In this document: piece by piece, positions 17,197-25,283 of the stretch
How the letters are laid out: each line of letters starts with the position of its first letter
How positions within the stretch are numbered: the stretch's first letter is position 1
Assembly (NCBI GenBank): GCA_035326025.1
Contig: DAOKYT010000012.1
Location: forward strand, 1 to 54,170
Direction of reading: 5' to 3'
DNA: 54,170 bases
From: Amarobacter sp035326025
GTDB taxonomy: Bacteria; Chloroflexota; Dehalococcoidia; Tepidiformales; Tepidiformaceae
Made by a program: the position numbers and the translations under genes
Notes under the pieces: model-generated
Seen by the model: the letters and a program-made list of their open reading frames with translations, nothing else
Told to the model about the DNA's origin: nothing
Databases searched by the model: none

Positions 17197-18404
17197 TGGA
17201 GCACCTCGGCGCGCTGGAACACCCCGCCGACCTCGCGCATGCCGATGCCGGGCGGCACCGCATCACGCACCCGCTGAGAAGTCGCGATGACAAACACGTT
17301 GTGGCCCTCGTCGTGGAGGCGGGCGAGCACCCCGGCGAGGGCCGGGGGCATGAGCGATGCCACCACGACGAGCGTCGAGCCCTGGGGAAGTTTGCCGCTC
17401 TCCCGCTGGATAGCCCCGGCAAGGTCGCCCATCGTCAGTGGCTGAATGACGGCAAGCGCTTCGAGCAACCGGGAGACCTGGTCGCGTGAGCGTGAGGGGG
17501 GCAACCGAATTGGCCGGTCGGCGTCGGGGAACGCCCCGTTCGCCAGGAGGCCCACGGCGTAGCGGGCACCCGCGGCCCAGACGCACAGTGAGGCGCTGAC
17601 CGACACGATGCGTTCGAGCTCATCGCGGAGGTACCCCTCCCAGGCGTGTTCCATGGTGTCGATGTTCACCAGGAGGTAGAGCTGCTGGGTGGCTGAAGGC
17701 TCGTACACGCGGGAGCGGAGGTCGCCCGAGCGGGCCGTGGCCTTCCAGTCGATGCGTCGCAAGGGGTCGCCAGGGCGGTATTCGCGCAGGCCGGCGATGC
17801 GCAGGGGGTCCTCAAAGACGCGATTGCCGCCTTTGCGTTCCCCGAAAGGCCGCCCGGAGGGCAGGCCCAGGTCCTCCATCGAGAACACCCTGGGGAAGAC
17901 GACGAGGTGAGTCCGCCCATCGTCCTCGAAGGATCGAGGGTAGGCGCCAAGGAGGTCGGCGGACCTGATTGTGGCCGTGCCCACCTGGTGATATCCGCGT
18001 GTATCGGGCGCGAGCGTGAAGGTCCAGTCGTGGCGCTGGTACCAGCCGAGCGCGCCTTTCCGGATGAGCCATTTCTGGCCAGGGACCGCGGCCGCGCCCA
18101 GGACCTCGTCCTCAACCGGGAGGTGCCCGGAAAGCCCGAGCCGCCATTCGTACCAGGGGAGCGGGAGCGGCTTGCGGTTTTCCAGCTCGACCTTCAGCGG
18201 GACTCTTTCGCCGATGAAGACGCGGGTCTCGGCGGGCTCGCGCTTCAGCGTGAGGCGGTCGAAGAGATGGCGGCTCCAGTAGCGCCCCGCCCACCCGAGC
18301 ACAACAACCACCAGCCCGACAGCGGCTACCGGCGGCTGCGATGCGGCGAAACCTGCGACGAAAAGGACCCCGCCGACGAGCAGGGAAAGGTCGCGAAACG
18401 GCAT
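17193..18404 (-). CDS. DUF58 domain-containing protein
   Basis: 403 residues with two N-terminal hydrophobic segments (LSLLVGGVLFVAGFAAS, VAAVGLVVVVLGWAGRYW) followed by the DUF58 signature LREYRPGDPLRRIDWKATARSGDL, and a von Willebrand-like C-terminal part with LVNIDT near residue 230. The start is the ATG at 18404, 1 nt after the MoxR stop; an earlier in-frame start lies inside moxR. DUF58 proteins are usually partners of MoxR AAA+ ATPases. Confidence 0.88.
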   Translation of the reverse strand: MPFRDLSLLVGGVLFVAGFAASQPPVAAVGLVVVVLGWAGRYWSRHLFDRLTLKREPAETRVFIGERVPLKVELENRKPLPLPWYEWRLGLSGHLPVEDEVLGAAAVPGQKWLIRKGALGWYQRHDWTFTLAPDTRGYHQVGTATIRSADLLGAYPRSFEDDGRTHLVVFPRVFSMEDLGLPSGRPFGERKGGNRVFEDPLRIAGLREYRPGDPLRRIDWKATARSGDLRSRVYEPSATQQLYLLVNIDTMEHAWEGYLRDELERIVSVSASLCVWAAGARYAVGLLANGAFPDADRPIRLPPSRSRDQVSRLLEALAVIQPLTMGDLAGAIQRESGKLPQGSTLVVVASLMPPALAGVLARLHDEGHNVFVIATSQRVRDAVPPGIGMREVGGVFQRAEVLQ

Positions 18405-18405
18405 C

Positions 18406-19389
18406 TCAGGCTCCGATCGGGACGGGCACGCGCTGAAGGACCTCCGCCAGGAGCTCATCGGCGCCACGGCCGCGGAGCCGCGCCTGGGTGGAGAGGATGA
18501 GCCGGTGCGGAAGCACGTAGGGCGCCATGGACTTCACGTCGTCCGGGAGGACATAGTCGCGGCCGTTGACCGCGGCGAGGGCGCGGGCGGTGCGGAAGAG
18601 GGCGAGGCTCCCGCGCGGGCTTGCGCCGAGTTCGAACGCGGTGTCCTCGCGTGTGGCCTGGACGATCTGGACGGCGTAGCGGCGGACCGCCGGTTCGACG
18701 TGCAGGTGGCGCAGGGCCGCCGCCAGGCGCACCAGCTCGGCACCATCGATGACCGGTTCGAGCGTCTCCAGTGGGTTCGCGGATTCGAACCGGCGGAGGA
18801 TTTCGTCCTCTTCGTCCTCGCCGGGGTAGCCGAGCTTTAGCCGCACCAGGAAGCGATCCAGTTGCGCCTCTGGAAGCGGGAACGTGCCTTCGAGCTCCAC
18901 CGGGTTTTGGGTGGCCATCACCAGGAAAGGGGCCGGCAGGCGCATGGTCACGCCCTCGACAGTGAGCTGCCGTTCCTCCATCGCCTCGAGCAGGGCCGCC
19001 TGCGTGCGGGGCGTCGCACGATTGATCTCGTCGGCCAGGACGACCTGGGCGATGAGCGGGCCTTCCCGGAAGACGAATTCGCCCAGCTTCTGGTTGTAGT
19101 AGTTGATCCCCGTGATGTCCGAGGGCATCAGGTCGGGCGTGAACTGGATGCGGCGGAACGAACAGTTGATGGAGCGCGCAATCGCCTTGGCCAGCGTGGT
19201 CTTCCCCAGCCCGGGCACATCTTCAAGCAGGATGTGGCCCTCGCACAGCAGCGCCACCAACGCCAGGCGGACGACCTCGCTCTTGCCGACGATGACGCGT
19301 TCGATACTCGCCCGCAGGCGTTCGGCGGTGGACTTGATGAGGGCAACGTCCTCGGGAGACAGGCGGTCAGCTTGTTCGGCCGTGGTCAC
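18406..19389 (-). CDS. MoxR-family AAA+ ATPase
   Basis: A 327-residue AAA+ chaperone-like ATPase. It has Walker A VPGLGKTTLAKAIA, Walker B VVLADEINRATPRTQAALLEAMEE, sensor 1 FLVMATQNPVELEG and GASPRGSLALFRTARALA in the lid. The start is taken as the GTG at 19389; upstream codons in frame overlap the divergent MBL gene and do not resemble the family. There is no Shine-Dalgarno, but TACCAT sits 7 nt before the GTG, as expected for a leaderless mRNA. First gene of the MoxR-DUF58-DUF4129 operon. Confidence 0.92.
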   Translation of the reverse strand: MTTAEQADRLSPEDVALIKSTAERLRASIERVIVGKSEVVRLALVALLCEGHILLEDVPGLGKTTLAKAIARSINCSFRRIQFTPDLMPSDITGINYYNQKLGEFVFREGPLIAQVVLADEINRATPRTQAALLEAMEERQLTVEGVTMRLPAPFLVMATQNPVELEGTFPLPEAQLDRFLVRLKLGYPGEDEEDEILRRFESANPLETLEPVIDGAELVRLAAALRHLHVEPAVRRYAVQIVQATREDTAFELGASPRGSLALFRTARALAAVNGRDYVLPDDVKSMAPYVLPHRLILSTQARLRGRGADELLAEVLQRVPVPIGA

Positions 19390-19463
19390 TGCGCGGATGG
19401 TAGCGGTCGCGCGGATGCGATGCGAACTGTGGCAAAGAGGCGCCGGACCGTAGACTCGCACGC
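19390..19463. promoter_or_regulatory. Divergent promoter region with two leaderless-type starts
   Basis: Leftward: TTCGCA, 18-nt spacer, TACCAT (19397-19402), 7 nt, GTG of moxR. Rightward: GTGGCA, 16-nt spacer, TAGACT (19451-19456), 7 nt, ATG of the MBL gene. Neither side has a Shine-Dalgarno. Confidence 0.5.
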
Positions 19464-20453
19464 ATGCTCGCGGTGCACCACGTCCGGCTGGCCTACAACA
19501 GCGTCTACCTGGTCGAATCGGCCGGCGAGCGCATCCTGATCGACACCGGGCCAGACTACCGGGGCGCTCGCGAGGTCCTCGCAACCGCGACCGCGGAGCG
19601 GCCACCCTCGCTGGTTGTGGCGACGCACGGCCACATTGACCACGCGGGCCTGGGGCACTGGTGGCAGGAGCGCGGGACGCCGGTGGCCCTCCACGAAGAA
19701 GACTTGCACTACTCGACAGGGCACCAGCTCGACGATGAGGACCTGATGGCGCTGGAGTCCTTTGTCCGCGAGAGCGGCGCCCCGCCCGAAGTCGAGACGG
19801 CAGCGCTGGCTGGACTCGCGGCGCGCCGGGCATGGGCGCGCCAGGCGGTCGAGAGCCGCGACTATCGTCCGGCCGGCCGCGACGCGCACTGGCCCACCGG
19901 CCTCCGCTACGAGCCGTTCGAACCGGCCCGCGTCCTGGTTGGAGACGAAGTGGAGCTGGCGCCGGGGATGGTGGCGCTGGCCTGCCCCGGGCACACTCCC
20001 GGGAACCTGGTGGTGGTTGCCCGCGAGGAAGGGTGGCTGTTTTCGGGCGACCAGCTGCTGCCGGAGATCACCCCGACACCGGCCATCCAGCGCTCCCAGT
20101 CGGCCCCGGGGGCGCCGTGGCGGTTCCGCAGCCTCCCGCGATTCCTGGATTCCCTGCGGCGGATCCGGCAGCTGGATACGCGGCGCTGCTACCCCGGGCA
20201 TGGCGAGCCATTCGAGGACGTGGCCGGGGTGATCGACGCCAACCTCTCGCAGGCCGAGCAGCGCACCGCGCGGGTGCACGAGGCCCTCTCGGCGCACAGC
20301 GGCGTCTCGCTGTACGCGCTCGCCGAATCGCTTTATCCACGCGCGCTCCGGAAGCGGTTCTGGCAGATCATCGCATCGGTCCAGGGGCACCTGGACGTGC
20401 TGGAAGAAGCGGGCCTCGCTGTCGCGGAGGGCGGGCGCTGGGCCTCCCGTTAG
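19464..20453 (+). CDS. Metallo-beta-lactamase fold hydrolase
   Basis: A 329-residue hydrolase with the binuclear metal motif HGHIDHAG (about residue 53), later ligands in CPGHTPGN and FSGDQLLPEITP, and CYPGHGEPF near residue 250. The C-terminal 80 residues look like the winged-helix extension of LACTB2-like members (SLYALAESLYPRALRKRFWQ, QGHLDVLEEAGLAVAEGG). Substrates in this group include thioesters, phosphodiesters and RNA; this one is undefined. Confidence 0.88.
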   Translation: MLAVHHVRLAYNSVYLVESAGERILIDTGPDYRGAREVLATATAERPPSLVVATHGHIDHAGLGHWWQERGTPVALHEEDLHYSTGHQLDDEDLMALESFVRESGAPPEVETAALAGLAARRAWARQAVESRDYRPAGRDAHWPTGLRYEPFEPARVLVGDEVELAPGMVALACPGHTPGNLVVVAREEGWLFSGDQLLPEITPTPAIQRSQSAPGAPWRFRSLPRFLDSLRRIRQLDTRRCYPGHGEPFEDVAGVIDANLSQAEQRTARVHEALSAHSGVSLYALAESLYPRALRKRFWQIIASVQGHLDVLEEAGLAVAEGGRWASR

Positions 20454-20542
20454 GCCGCGAGCGCGCCGGCGGGGAGTGCCGTAAACATCGGCCGGCGGCG
20501 CGCGGTCTGGAGCGGCGGGAACGGGGTTGTTACCATCGACGC

Positions 20543-20971
20543 GTGGCATTCACCGAAGCCGCGGCGGCGCGGCTTGAGACCATCGGATTTCGCTCTACCG
20601 CCCCGCGGCGGGCCGTGCTCGAGGCCATCGAGCGGGCGCCCGGTCCGTTCACCGTTGAAGACCTGCTGAGCCAGGTCCCGGCGGTCGGGCGGGCGACCGT
20701 CTTCCGGACAATCAAGCTGCTACAGGAACTCGACCTGCTCTGCCGCGTGCCGCTGGAAGATGGGAGCGTGCGCTACCAGCTTTCCGAAGGGACGCACCAC
20801 CACCACCTGGTCTGCCGGTCGTGTGGCCGCTTCACGGAGTTCACCGACCCCGAGATTGATGCCCGGATCCAGGAGCAGGCAGCCCTCCACGGGTTCCAGC
20901 TCGAAGGCCACAGCCTGGAGCTCTATGGGCTGTGCGCCGCCTGCATGGAGCGGGAGTTGGCCGGGCCCTAG
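20543..20971 (+). CDS. Fur-family metalloregulator
   Basis: 142 residues: an N-terminal winged helix (STAPRRAVLEAIERAPGPF, VGRATVFRTIKLLQELDLL) and a C-terminal metal-binding dimerisation domain with the His run EGTHHHHLVCRSCGRF and a second Cys pair (CAAC). It could be Fur, Zur or PerR; the sequence alone does not decide. The start is a GTG with TACCAT 6 nt upstream and no Shine-Dalgarno. It ends 26 nt before tRNA-Leu. Confidence 0.9.
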   Translation: MAFTEAAAARLETIGFRSTAPRRAVLEAIERAPGPFTVEDLLSQVPAVGRATVFRTIKLLQELDLLCRVPLEDGSVRYQLSEGTHHHHLVCRSCGRFTEFTDPEIDARIQEQAALHGFQLEGHSLELYGLCAACMERELAGP

Positions 20972-20997
20972 CGGGCATGGTCTACTTGGGGGCCCCG

Positions 20998-21081
20998 GCC
21001 GGGGTGGCGGAATGGCAGACGCAGCCGGCTTAAACCCGGCGGCCGCAAGGCATGTGGGTTCGAATCCCGCCCCCGGCACCA
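20998..21081 (+). tRNA. tRNA-Leu (anticodon UAA)
   Basis: An 84-nt cloverleaf with the CCA end encoded. The acceptor stem is GCCGGGG / CCCCGGC; the anticodon stem GCCGG / CCGGC encloses loop CTTAAAC, giving UAA at 34-36. It has a class II long variable arm (GGCCGCAAGGCAT) and the T arm GTGGG-TTCGAAT-CCCGC. Confidence 0.96.
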
Positions 21082-21111
21082 CCTTCCCCGCCACGCCGGA
21101 TTCAAGGCAGG

Positions 21112-21218
21112 CGAGGGCTCGGCGCCGGGTGTTGGCGGCGCGGGCGGGCGCGCAACCACCACCCGGTCTCGAGGCTGGCGGGTCGAGCACCTGTCCTGGG
21201 ATAGGCGCCGAGCCCTCG
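21112..21218. repeat. 15-bp perfect inverted repeat enclosing two hairpins (candidate structured RNA)
   Basis: Arms CGAGGGCTCGGCGCC (21112-21126) and GGCGCCGAGCCCTCG (21204-21218) pair perfectly around 77 nt. Inside, GGGTG / CACCC (21127-21131, 21160-21164) and GGT-CTCGA / TCGAG-C-ACC (21165-21172, 21183-21191) form two further stems, giving a three-way junction. No U-tract and no SRP, RNase P or tmRNA core motif was recognised. It begins 31 nt after tRNA-Leu. Strand and function are unknown. Confidence 0.5.
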
Positions 21219-21291
21219 GACGGGACTCTACCAGCGCAGCCCGGGGGAACGTACGTTCTTATGACGAGGGCGTTCGTAAACTTTCCGCAAA

Positions 21292-21528
21292 TCAGCTCAC
21301 GCGGCGTTCGACTTCGTATGGGGTGGACGAAGTGACTGCCTGCCTGAAGCGGTCGAACATCGTGTCGTAGCGCCGCACGTTGCTGGCGCGGTGGATGCCC
21401 TGGTGCTCGCAGGCCGACCCGACCGAACAGCTCGCGCAGCAGTATTCCCGCCCCGCCATGATGTGGGGCGGCGTGGTGTAGCTGGCGTGGCAGCGAATGC
21501 AGCGTCGTGGTGTCTCGGCGGCGGTCAT
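21292..21528 (-). CDS. Small Cys-rich (probable zinc-binding) protein
   Basis: 78 residues with the pattern CIRC (residue 10), then CCASC and CEHQ, enough ligands for one or two structural zinc sites; the rest is basic (RASNVRRYDTMFDRF). No named family was recognised. The ATG has GGAG 5 nt upstream. It diverges from the cobalamin adenosyltransferase gene. Confidence 0.65.
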   Translation of the reverse strand: MTAAETPRRCIRCHASYTTPPHIMAGREYCCASCSVGSACEHQGIHRASNVRRYDTMFDRFRQAVTSSTPYEVERRVS

Positions 21529-21636
21529 GAGCGCTCCATGGGCGAATACGATCTTCGGACGCCGTCATTGTGCCGCCCGGCACCGTCTGACGGAAGCGGA
21601 TTCGCCACGGGGTCGCGGCTGCGGCATGCTGTGGGC

Positions 21637-22203
21637 ATGGTCCGCATCAACCGTGTCTACACTCGCACCGGCGACGCCGGGACCACCGCGCTCGGCGGTG
21701 GCCAGCGTGTGCCCAAGGATAGCCTCCGCATCGAGGCCTACGGCACCGTCGACGAGCTCAACAGCATCGTCGGTGTCGCGGTCGCGTCGGGTCTCGACGA
21801 TTCCATGCGCGAGCGCTTCCAGGTCATCCAGCAGGTGCTCTTCAACCTCGGCTCCGACCTGTGCATTCTCGAGGAAGACAAGCAGCGATTGCTCGTCCCC
21901 GGGATCGAGCCACGCCACGTCGAGCAGCTCGAGGTGTGGATGGATGAGTGGAACGACACACTCGAACCATTGAAGAGCTTCATCCTGCCCGGCGGGGACC
22001 TGGCCACTGCTCAGCTGCATGTCGCCCGGGCTGTGTGCCGCCGCGCCGAGCGCCTCGCCATCTCGCTCGCCCGCGCGGAGGAGGTCGGGGAGCACGTCAT
22101 CCCGTATCTGAACCGGCTCTCCGATTTCCTGTTCGTGGCGGCGCGGCACCAGGCGCGGCTGAGCGGCAGGGGCGATGTGCTCTGGGACAGCCGCGCGTAC
22201 TGA
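21637..22203 (+). CDS. PduO-type cob(I)alamin adenosyltransferase
   Basis: Transfers the adenosyl group of ATP to cob(I)alamin to make coenzyme B12. The 188 residues show YTRTGDAGTTALGGGQRVPKD (ATP-binding N-terminus), YGTVDELNS, and the C-terminal helices RRAERLAISLA and LNRLSDFLFVAARHQA. The start is the ATG at 21637 with CATGCT 6 nt upstream; upstream codons in frame do not look coding. No other cobalamin gene is nearby and no cobalamin riboswitch was recognised. Confidence 0.93.
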   Translation: MVRINRVYTRTGDAGTTALGGGQRVPKDSLRIEAYGTVDELNSIVGVAVASGLDDSMRERFQVIQQVLFNLGSDLCILEEDKQRLLVPGIEPRHVEQLEVWMDEWNDTLEPLKSFILPGGDLATAQLHVARAVCRRAERLAISLARAEEVGEHVIPYLNRLSDFLFVAARHQARLSGRGDVLWDSRAY

Positions 22204-22243
22204 GGCGTACTCTCGCCGCCCGGAAAACACGGGGGTGCGCACG

Positions 22244-22564
22244 GGCAGGTTCGAAGGGAAGATCGGCTCCATCGCGGGGGGTATTACCGCGATAGGGGCG
22301 CCGGGCGAACGTGGTGGAGGCCGCCGGGCCCGGACCATCCGCCCGTTGCCGGCGCATCCGGCGGCACACCGCGCCGGAGCTCGTCCTCATAGCTCTCGCG
22401 GGGGACCTGCCAGCAACCGGGAAACCGTCGAGGAGTACCCGCGGGCGACGCCTGTCTGGCGACCGGGGACCACCCGGGACATCGCCAACGCGGCCGCGTT
22501 TCTCTTGAGCGGCGAGGCGTCCTGGATCACGGGTGTCATCCCCGCCGCCGGCGGGGCCGTACAG
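22244..22564 (+). pseudogene. Remnant of a short-chain dehydrogenase/reductase (SDR)
   Basis: The 370-nt space between two intact genes holds debris of an SDR oxidoreductase. At 22244 the frame reads GRFEGKIGSIAGG, like an SDR N-terminus with its glycine-rich cofactor loop. At 22406-22564 the same frame reads RETVEEYPRATP, RPGTTRDIANAAAFL and EASWITGVIPAAGGA, the usual SDR C-terminus. The intervening 180-residue core with the catalytic Tyr-x-x-x-Lys is missing. It is presumably an internally deleted, decayed gene. Confidence 0.65.
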
Positions 22565-22574
22565 CGGCGGGGTC

Positions 22575-23378
22575 CTAGGCCGTCAGCGGCGTTGGGGCTT
22601 CTGCCCACACGGTCAGGTCGTCGTACTTCGTGAAGGCGTAGGGGGCGAAGGCCGCGGGGTCGACCGTAACCACTTCGCGCGCCGAGGTGTGGAGGTCGGC
22701 TTCACTGAGCGACACCCCCGTGACCGAGAGCACCGGGATATCGATGAGCGGGTCGTGGCAGGATTCCCGGAAGGTAAGGGTACCGGTGCCGCGGACGGTG
22801 CGGTGCACGGCCGCGCGGTGCGTCACTTCAACGAGCTCGGGGGAATGGGCGAAACCGTTGCCATCGGCCGAGGGGAGGTACTTGAAGCTGTAGTGCCGCG
22901 TTTCGCGTTCGGCGCCAGATTCGTAGAAGCCGTCTTCGAACCGGGCCCGAACCTCAATGACGGTGATGCCACGCCGTGTGACGGTCCCGCGGACATGCCC
23001 GCCGGAACGCTGTTCGAGGTGGATCTCTGCGAGCTTCATGGGCTCGGCGTAGAGCTCGCGGCCGAAGATGACCGCGGTATCGGTACTCATGGGCATGGAG
23101 AGACAGTAGACACCTTCCCGCCCTTCAAACTGGCAGGCGACGTTCACGGCGGCGGCATGGAACGGCCCGGCGCAGTTCGACCGGCCGATCTCGCTGATCG
23201 CGACGCTCACGCGGGGGGTTTCGGCGGGAAGCAGAGGTGGCGGCAGGAGCTCGGCGATGACCGCGGGGTCGGAATCGAAGGTGACCGCCAGCGTTCGCAA
23301 ATCGAGGAACGCGGGCGCCGCGAACGCCTGCCGCAGCCTCCGCGCCTGCCCCGGGCCCTTCACGAATCTCGTCATCAT
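22575..23378 (-). CDS. Acetoacetate decarboxylase family protein
   Basis: A 267-residue protein of the acetoacetate decarboxylase (ADC) fold. FGRELYAEPMKLAEI corresponds to the region holding the Schiff-base Lys of ADC, and the surrounding beta-barrel segments (VYCLSMPMSTDTAVI, GITVIEVRARFEDGFY) fit. Many family members are not true acetoacetate decarboxylases, so the reaction is open. GGAGG lies 7 nt before the start. It is divergent from a 101-residue protein across a strong dyad. Confidence 0.78.
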   Translation of the reverse strand: MMTRFVKGPGQARRLRQAFAAPAFLDLRTLAVTFDSDPAVIAELLPPPLLPAETPRVSVAISEIGRSNCAGPFHAAAVNVACQFEGREGVYCLSMPMSTDTAVIFGRELYAEPMKLAEIHLEQRSGGHVRGTVTRRGITVIEVRARFEDGFYESGAERETRHYSFKYLPSADGNGFAHSPELVEVTHRAAVHRTVRGTGTLTFRESCHDPLIDIPVLSVTGVSLSEADLHTSAREVVTVDPAAFAPYAFTKYDDLTVWAEAPTPLTA

Positions 23379-23431
23379 CGCCGCACCTCCGATGCTGGTC
23401 GGGCCAATCGTACTCCCGCGCGCAAGGCCCC

Positions 23432-23477
23432 GTAAGTGGTCAACTTGACAGCTTACGGGCGGACCCTACCCTATGCT
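23432..23477. promoter_or_regulatory. Promoter and 25-bp operator-like dyad
   Basis: The arms GTAAGTGGTCAA and TTGACAGCTTAC are symmetric about C23444, matching at 10 of 12 positions. The right arm contains the -35 TTGACA (23445-23450) of a rightward promoter with TACCCT (23467-23472, 16-nt spacer) or TATGCT (23472-23477) as -10. A dimeric repressor bound here would block it. Confidence 0.6.
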
Positions 23478-23525
23478 GGCCTGCCCCACCCCAGACCAGC
23501 GGGACAGGCCTGAAGGAGAGCACAA

Positions 23526-23831
23526 ATGGCGGAATTGAAGGACGCCGCGGACCAGTTCGCGAAAGACCTGCTGGCACAGAACATCGGGGGACTGATGATG
23601 GTATTCACCCCGAACGGCATGGGCCAGGCGATGGCGCTCCAGTCGCAGATGCAGGGCGCGGGCGCCGCCGGCGGCACGCCGACTGTGAGCATCGAGCTCC
23701 AGGGGCAGGAAGGCGACGACCACCTGGTCGATATCGTGATGTCGGCCGGAGGCGAATCGCGGACCATCGCGACCCGGTGGAAGGATATCGCCGGCTCGTG
23801 GAAGGTGGACGCCCTCGCGCTCAAGGCGTAA
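23526..23831 (+). CDS. Conserved-looking small protein of unknown function
   Basis: 101 residues, no signal peptide or membrane helix. It begins MAELKDAADQFAKDLLAQN, has a Gly/Met/Gln-rich middle and a beta-rich second half (VSIELQGQEGDDHLVDIVM, TRWKDIAGSWKVDAL). No family was recognised; the layout vaguely recalls small lipid-binding folds but this is not supported. It has a clear AAGGAGAG Shine-Dalgarno and its own TTGACA promoter, so it is very likely expressed. Confidence 0.75.
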   Translation: MAELKDAADQFAKDLLAQNIGGLMMVFTPNGMGQAMALQSQMQGAGAAGGTPTVSIELQGQEGDDHLVDIVMSAGGESRTIATRWKDIAGSWKVDALALKA

Positions 23832-23917
23832 GCCAGCCGGCGCGCGTACGCTTTGCGAGGCCCGGGGTTGCCAGCCTCATCGCATCCTTACCTCCGGGCC
23901 GCTACCCTTAGACGTGC

Positions 23918-25273
23918 ATGGCTGCAACAGTAACCGGCGCCCGTCCCCTGCCCTGGCCGCGGCGCGCGCGCCGCTTCGCCGACGTGGGCTGGACCTTTGT
24001 CCTGATCTACTGGAGCTACAAGCGAATCCAGCGGAACAGGAAGCTCTCGCCGGCCGAGCGCGAGCGCCGGATCTCGGCAGCCCACCGGTCGAACGCGAAG
24101 CGGATCTACCGGCTCGCCACGCGGATGGAGGGCCTGCTGATCAAGACCTGCCAGTTCATCAGCAGCCGGGCCGACGTGGCTCCGCCCGAATACGTCGCCA
24201 TCCTCAGCCGGCTGCAGGACCGGGTGCCCCCCAGGCCATTTCGCGAGGTCGTGGGCGTGATCGAGCGCGAGCTTGGCGCCCATCCCGATGCCATCTTCGA
24301 TGACTTCTCGCGCAGGCCGATCGCCTCGGCCTCGCTCGCGCAAGTCCACCGCGCGCGGACCAGGGACGGCCGCGACGTCGCCGTGAAGGTGCAGTACGCG
24401 GGTATCGACCGCGTGATGGAGACCGACCTGCGCAACATCGCCATCCTGGTCCGCATCCTCGCGCGGCTGGAGCCGAACTTCGACTTCCGCGTGATCATGG
24501 CCGAGCTCAGCAAGGACATGCCGCGGGAGCTGGACTTCATCCTCGAAGGGCACAGCGCCGAGCGGGTGGCCCGTGATTTGTCGCACCGCCGCGACATCCG
24601 CGTCCCCACGGTGGTGTGGGAGCACACGGCGCGCCGCGTCCTGACGACGGAGTTCATCGAGGCCACCAAGATTTCGGATATCCCGGCATTGCAGCGACAG
24701 GGGATCGACCCGAACCAGGTGGCGCTGATCATGACCGAGGCCTATTGCGAACAGATCCTGGTACACGGGTACTTCCATGCGGACCCACATCCCGGCAACC
24801 TCTTCGTCCTGCCCGGGCCGGTGGTGGTGTTCCTGGATTTCGGGCTTTCGAAGGAGCTACCCGAGGAGTTCCGCCTGAACTACGCGCGGCTGGTGATGGC
24901 GCTCATCAGCCAGGACGAGGCGGCGATGGTCCGGGCATTCGCGGCGCTGGGGTTCAAGACGAAGAGCGGGGACCCGGAATCGCTGGTTGCCCTGGGGCGG
25001 TCGTTCTTTGAATCCACGGGCCCCGACCAGAAGCCGTACATCGATGCTGACGTGATGCCAGAGGTGAACGAGCGCCTCGCGCGGATCCTGAATGCCAACC
25101 CCGTGACCGACATCCCCGGAGACATCCTCTTGATCTTCCGGGTGCTGGGGTTGATGAGCGGCTTGCAGAAGCGGCTCGACAGCCGGGTGAACATGGTCGA
25201 GACGATCACGCCCTACGCCGAAGCCCAGGCCGCGGGGCTCGCGGAGCTTGCGGAAGGGCCGGCGGCCGGCTGA
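23918..25273 (+). CDS. UbiB/ABC1/AarF-family atypical kinase
   Basis: A 451-residue protein-kinase-like fold of the UbiB family, linked to quinone and lipid metabolism. Motifs are the Ala-rich loop PIASASLAQVHRA, the ATP-binding Lys in VAVKVQYAG, the catalytic HADPHPGNLF and the DFG motif DFGLSKELPEEF. The KxGQ family motif before the nucleotide site is changed to KTCQ in LLIKTCQFISSRADVAPPEY. The C-terminus has no clear membrane helix. No ubi or men gene is adjacent. It converges on the J-like gene, 10 nt away. Confidence 0.9.
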   Translation: MAATVTGARPLPWPRRARRFADVGWTFVLIYWSYKRIQRNRKLSPAERERRISAAHRSNAKRIYRLATRMEGLLIKTCQFISSRADVAPPEYVAILSRLQDRVPPRPFREVVGVIERELGAHPDAIFDDFSRRPIASASLAQVHRARTRDGRDVAVKVQYAGIDRVMETDLRNIAILVRILARLEPNFDFRVIMAELSKDMPRELDFILEGHSAERVARDLSHRRDIRVPTVVWEHTARRVLTTEFIEATKISDIPALQRQGIDPNQVALIMTEAYCEQILVHGYFHADPHPGNLFVLPGPVVVFLDFGLSKELPEEFRLNYARLVMALISQDEAAMVRAFAALGFKTKSGDPESLVALGRSFFESTGPDQKPYIDADVMPEVNERLARILNANPVTDIPGDILLIFRVLGLMSGLQKRLDSRVNMVETITPYAEAQAAGLAELAEGPAAG

Positions 25274-25283
25274 CCGGGCACGC

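Noticed and set aside
18406..19833. A 475-residue version of the MoxR protein
   Set aside because: The extra 148 N-terminal codons overlap the divergent MBL gene and are Arg/Pro/Ser-rich shadow sequence.
21247..21258. Palindrome GAACGTACGTTC, matching the GAAC-N4-GTTC pattern of Gram-positive-type SOS boxes
   Set aside because: No gene with a start just downstream on the plus strand (only a 24-codon frame), and the minus-strand gene ends rather than starts here; probably chance.
20471..22203. Possible cobalamin riboswitch upstream of the PduO gene
   Set aside because: No B12 box-like GCCACTG or other core elements were found, and the gene start looks leaderless.
22540..22556. GC hairpin CCCCGCC-GCC-GGCGGGG near the end of the decarboxylase-like gene
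   Set aside because: It lies in the SDR remnant, whose codons (PAAGGA) explain it, and has no T-run on either strand.
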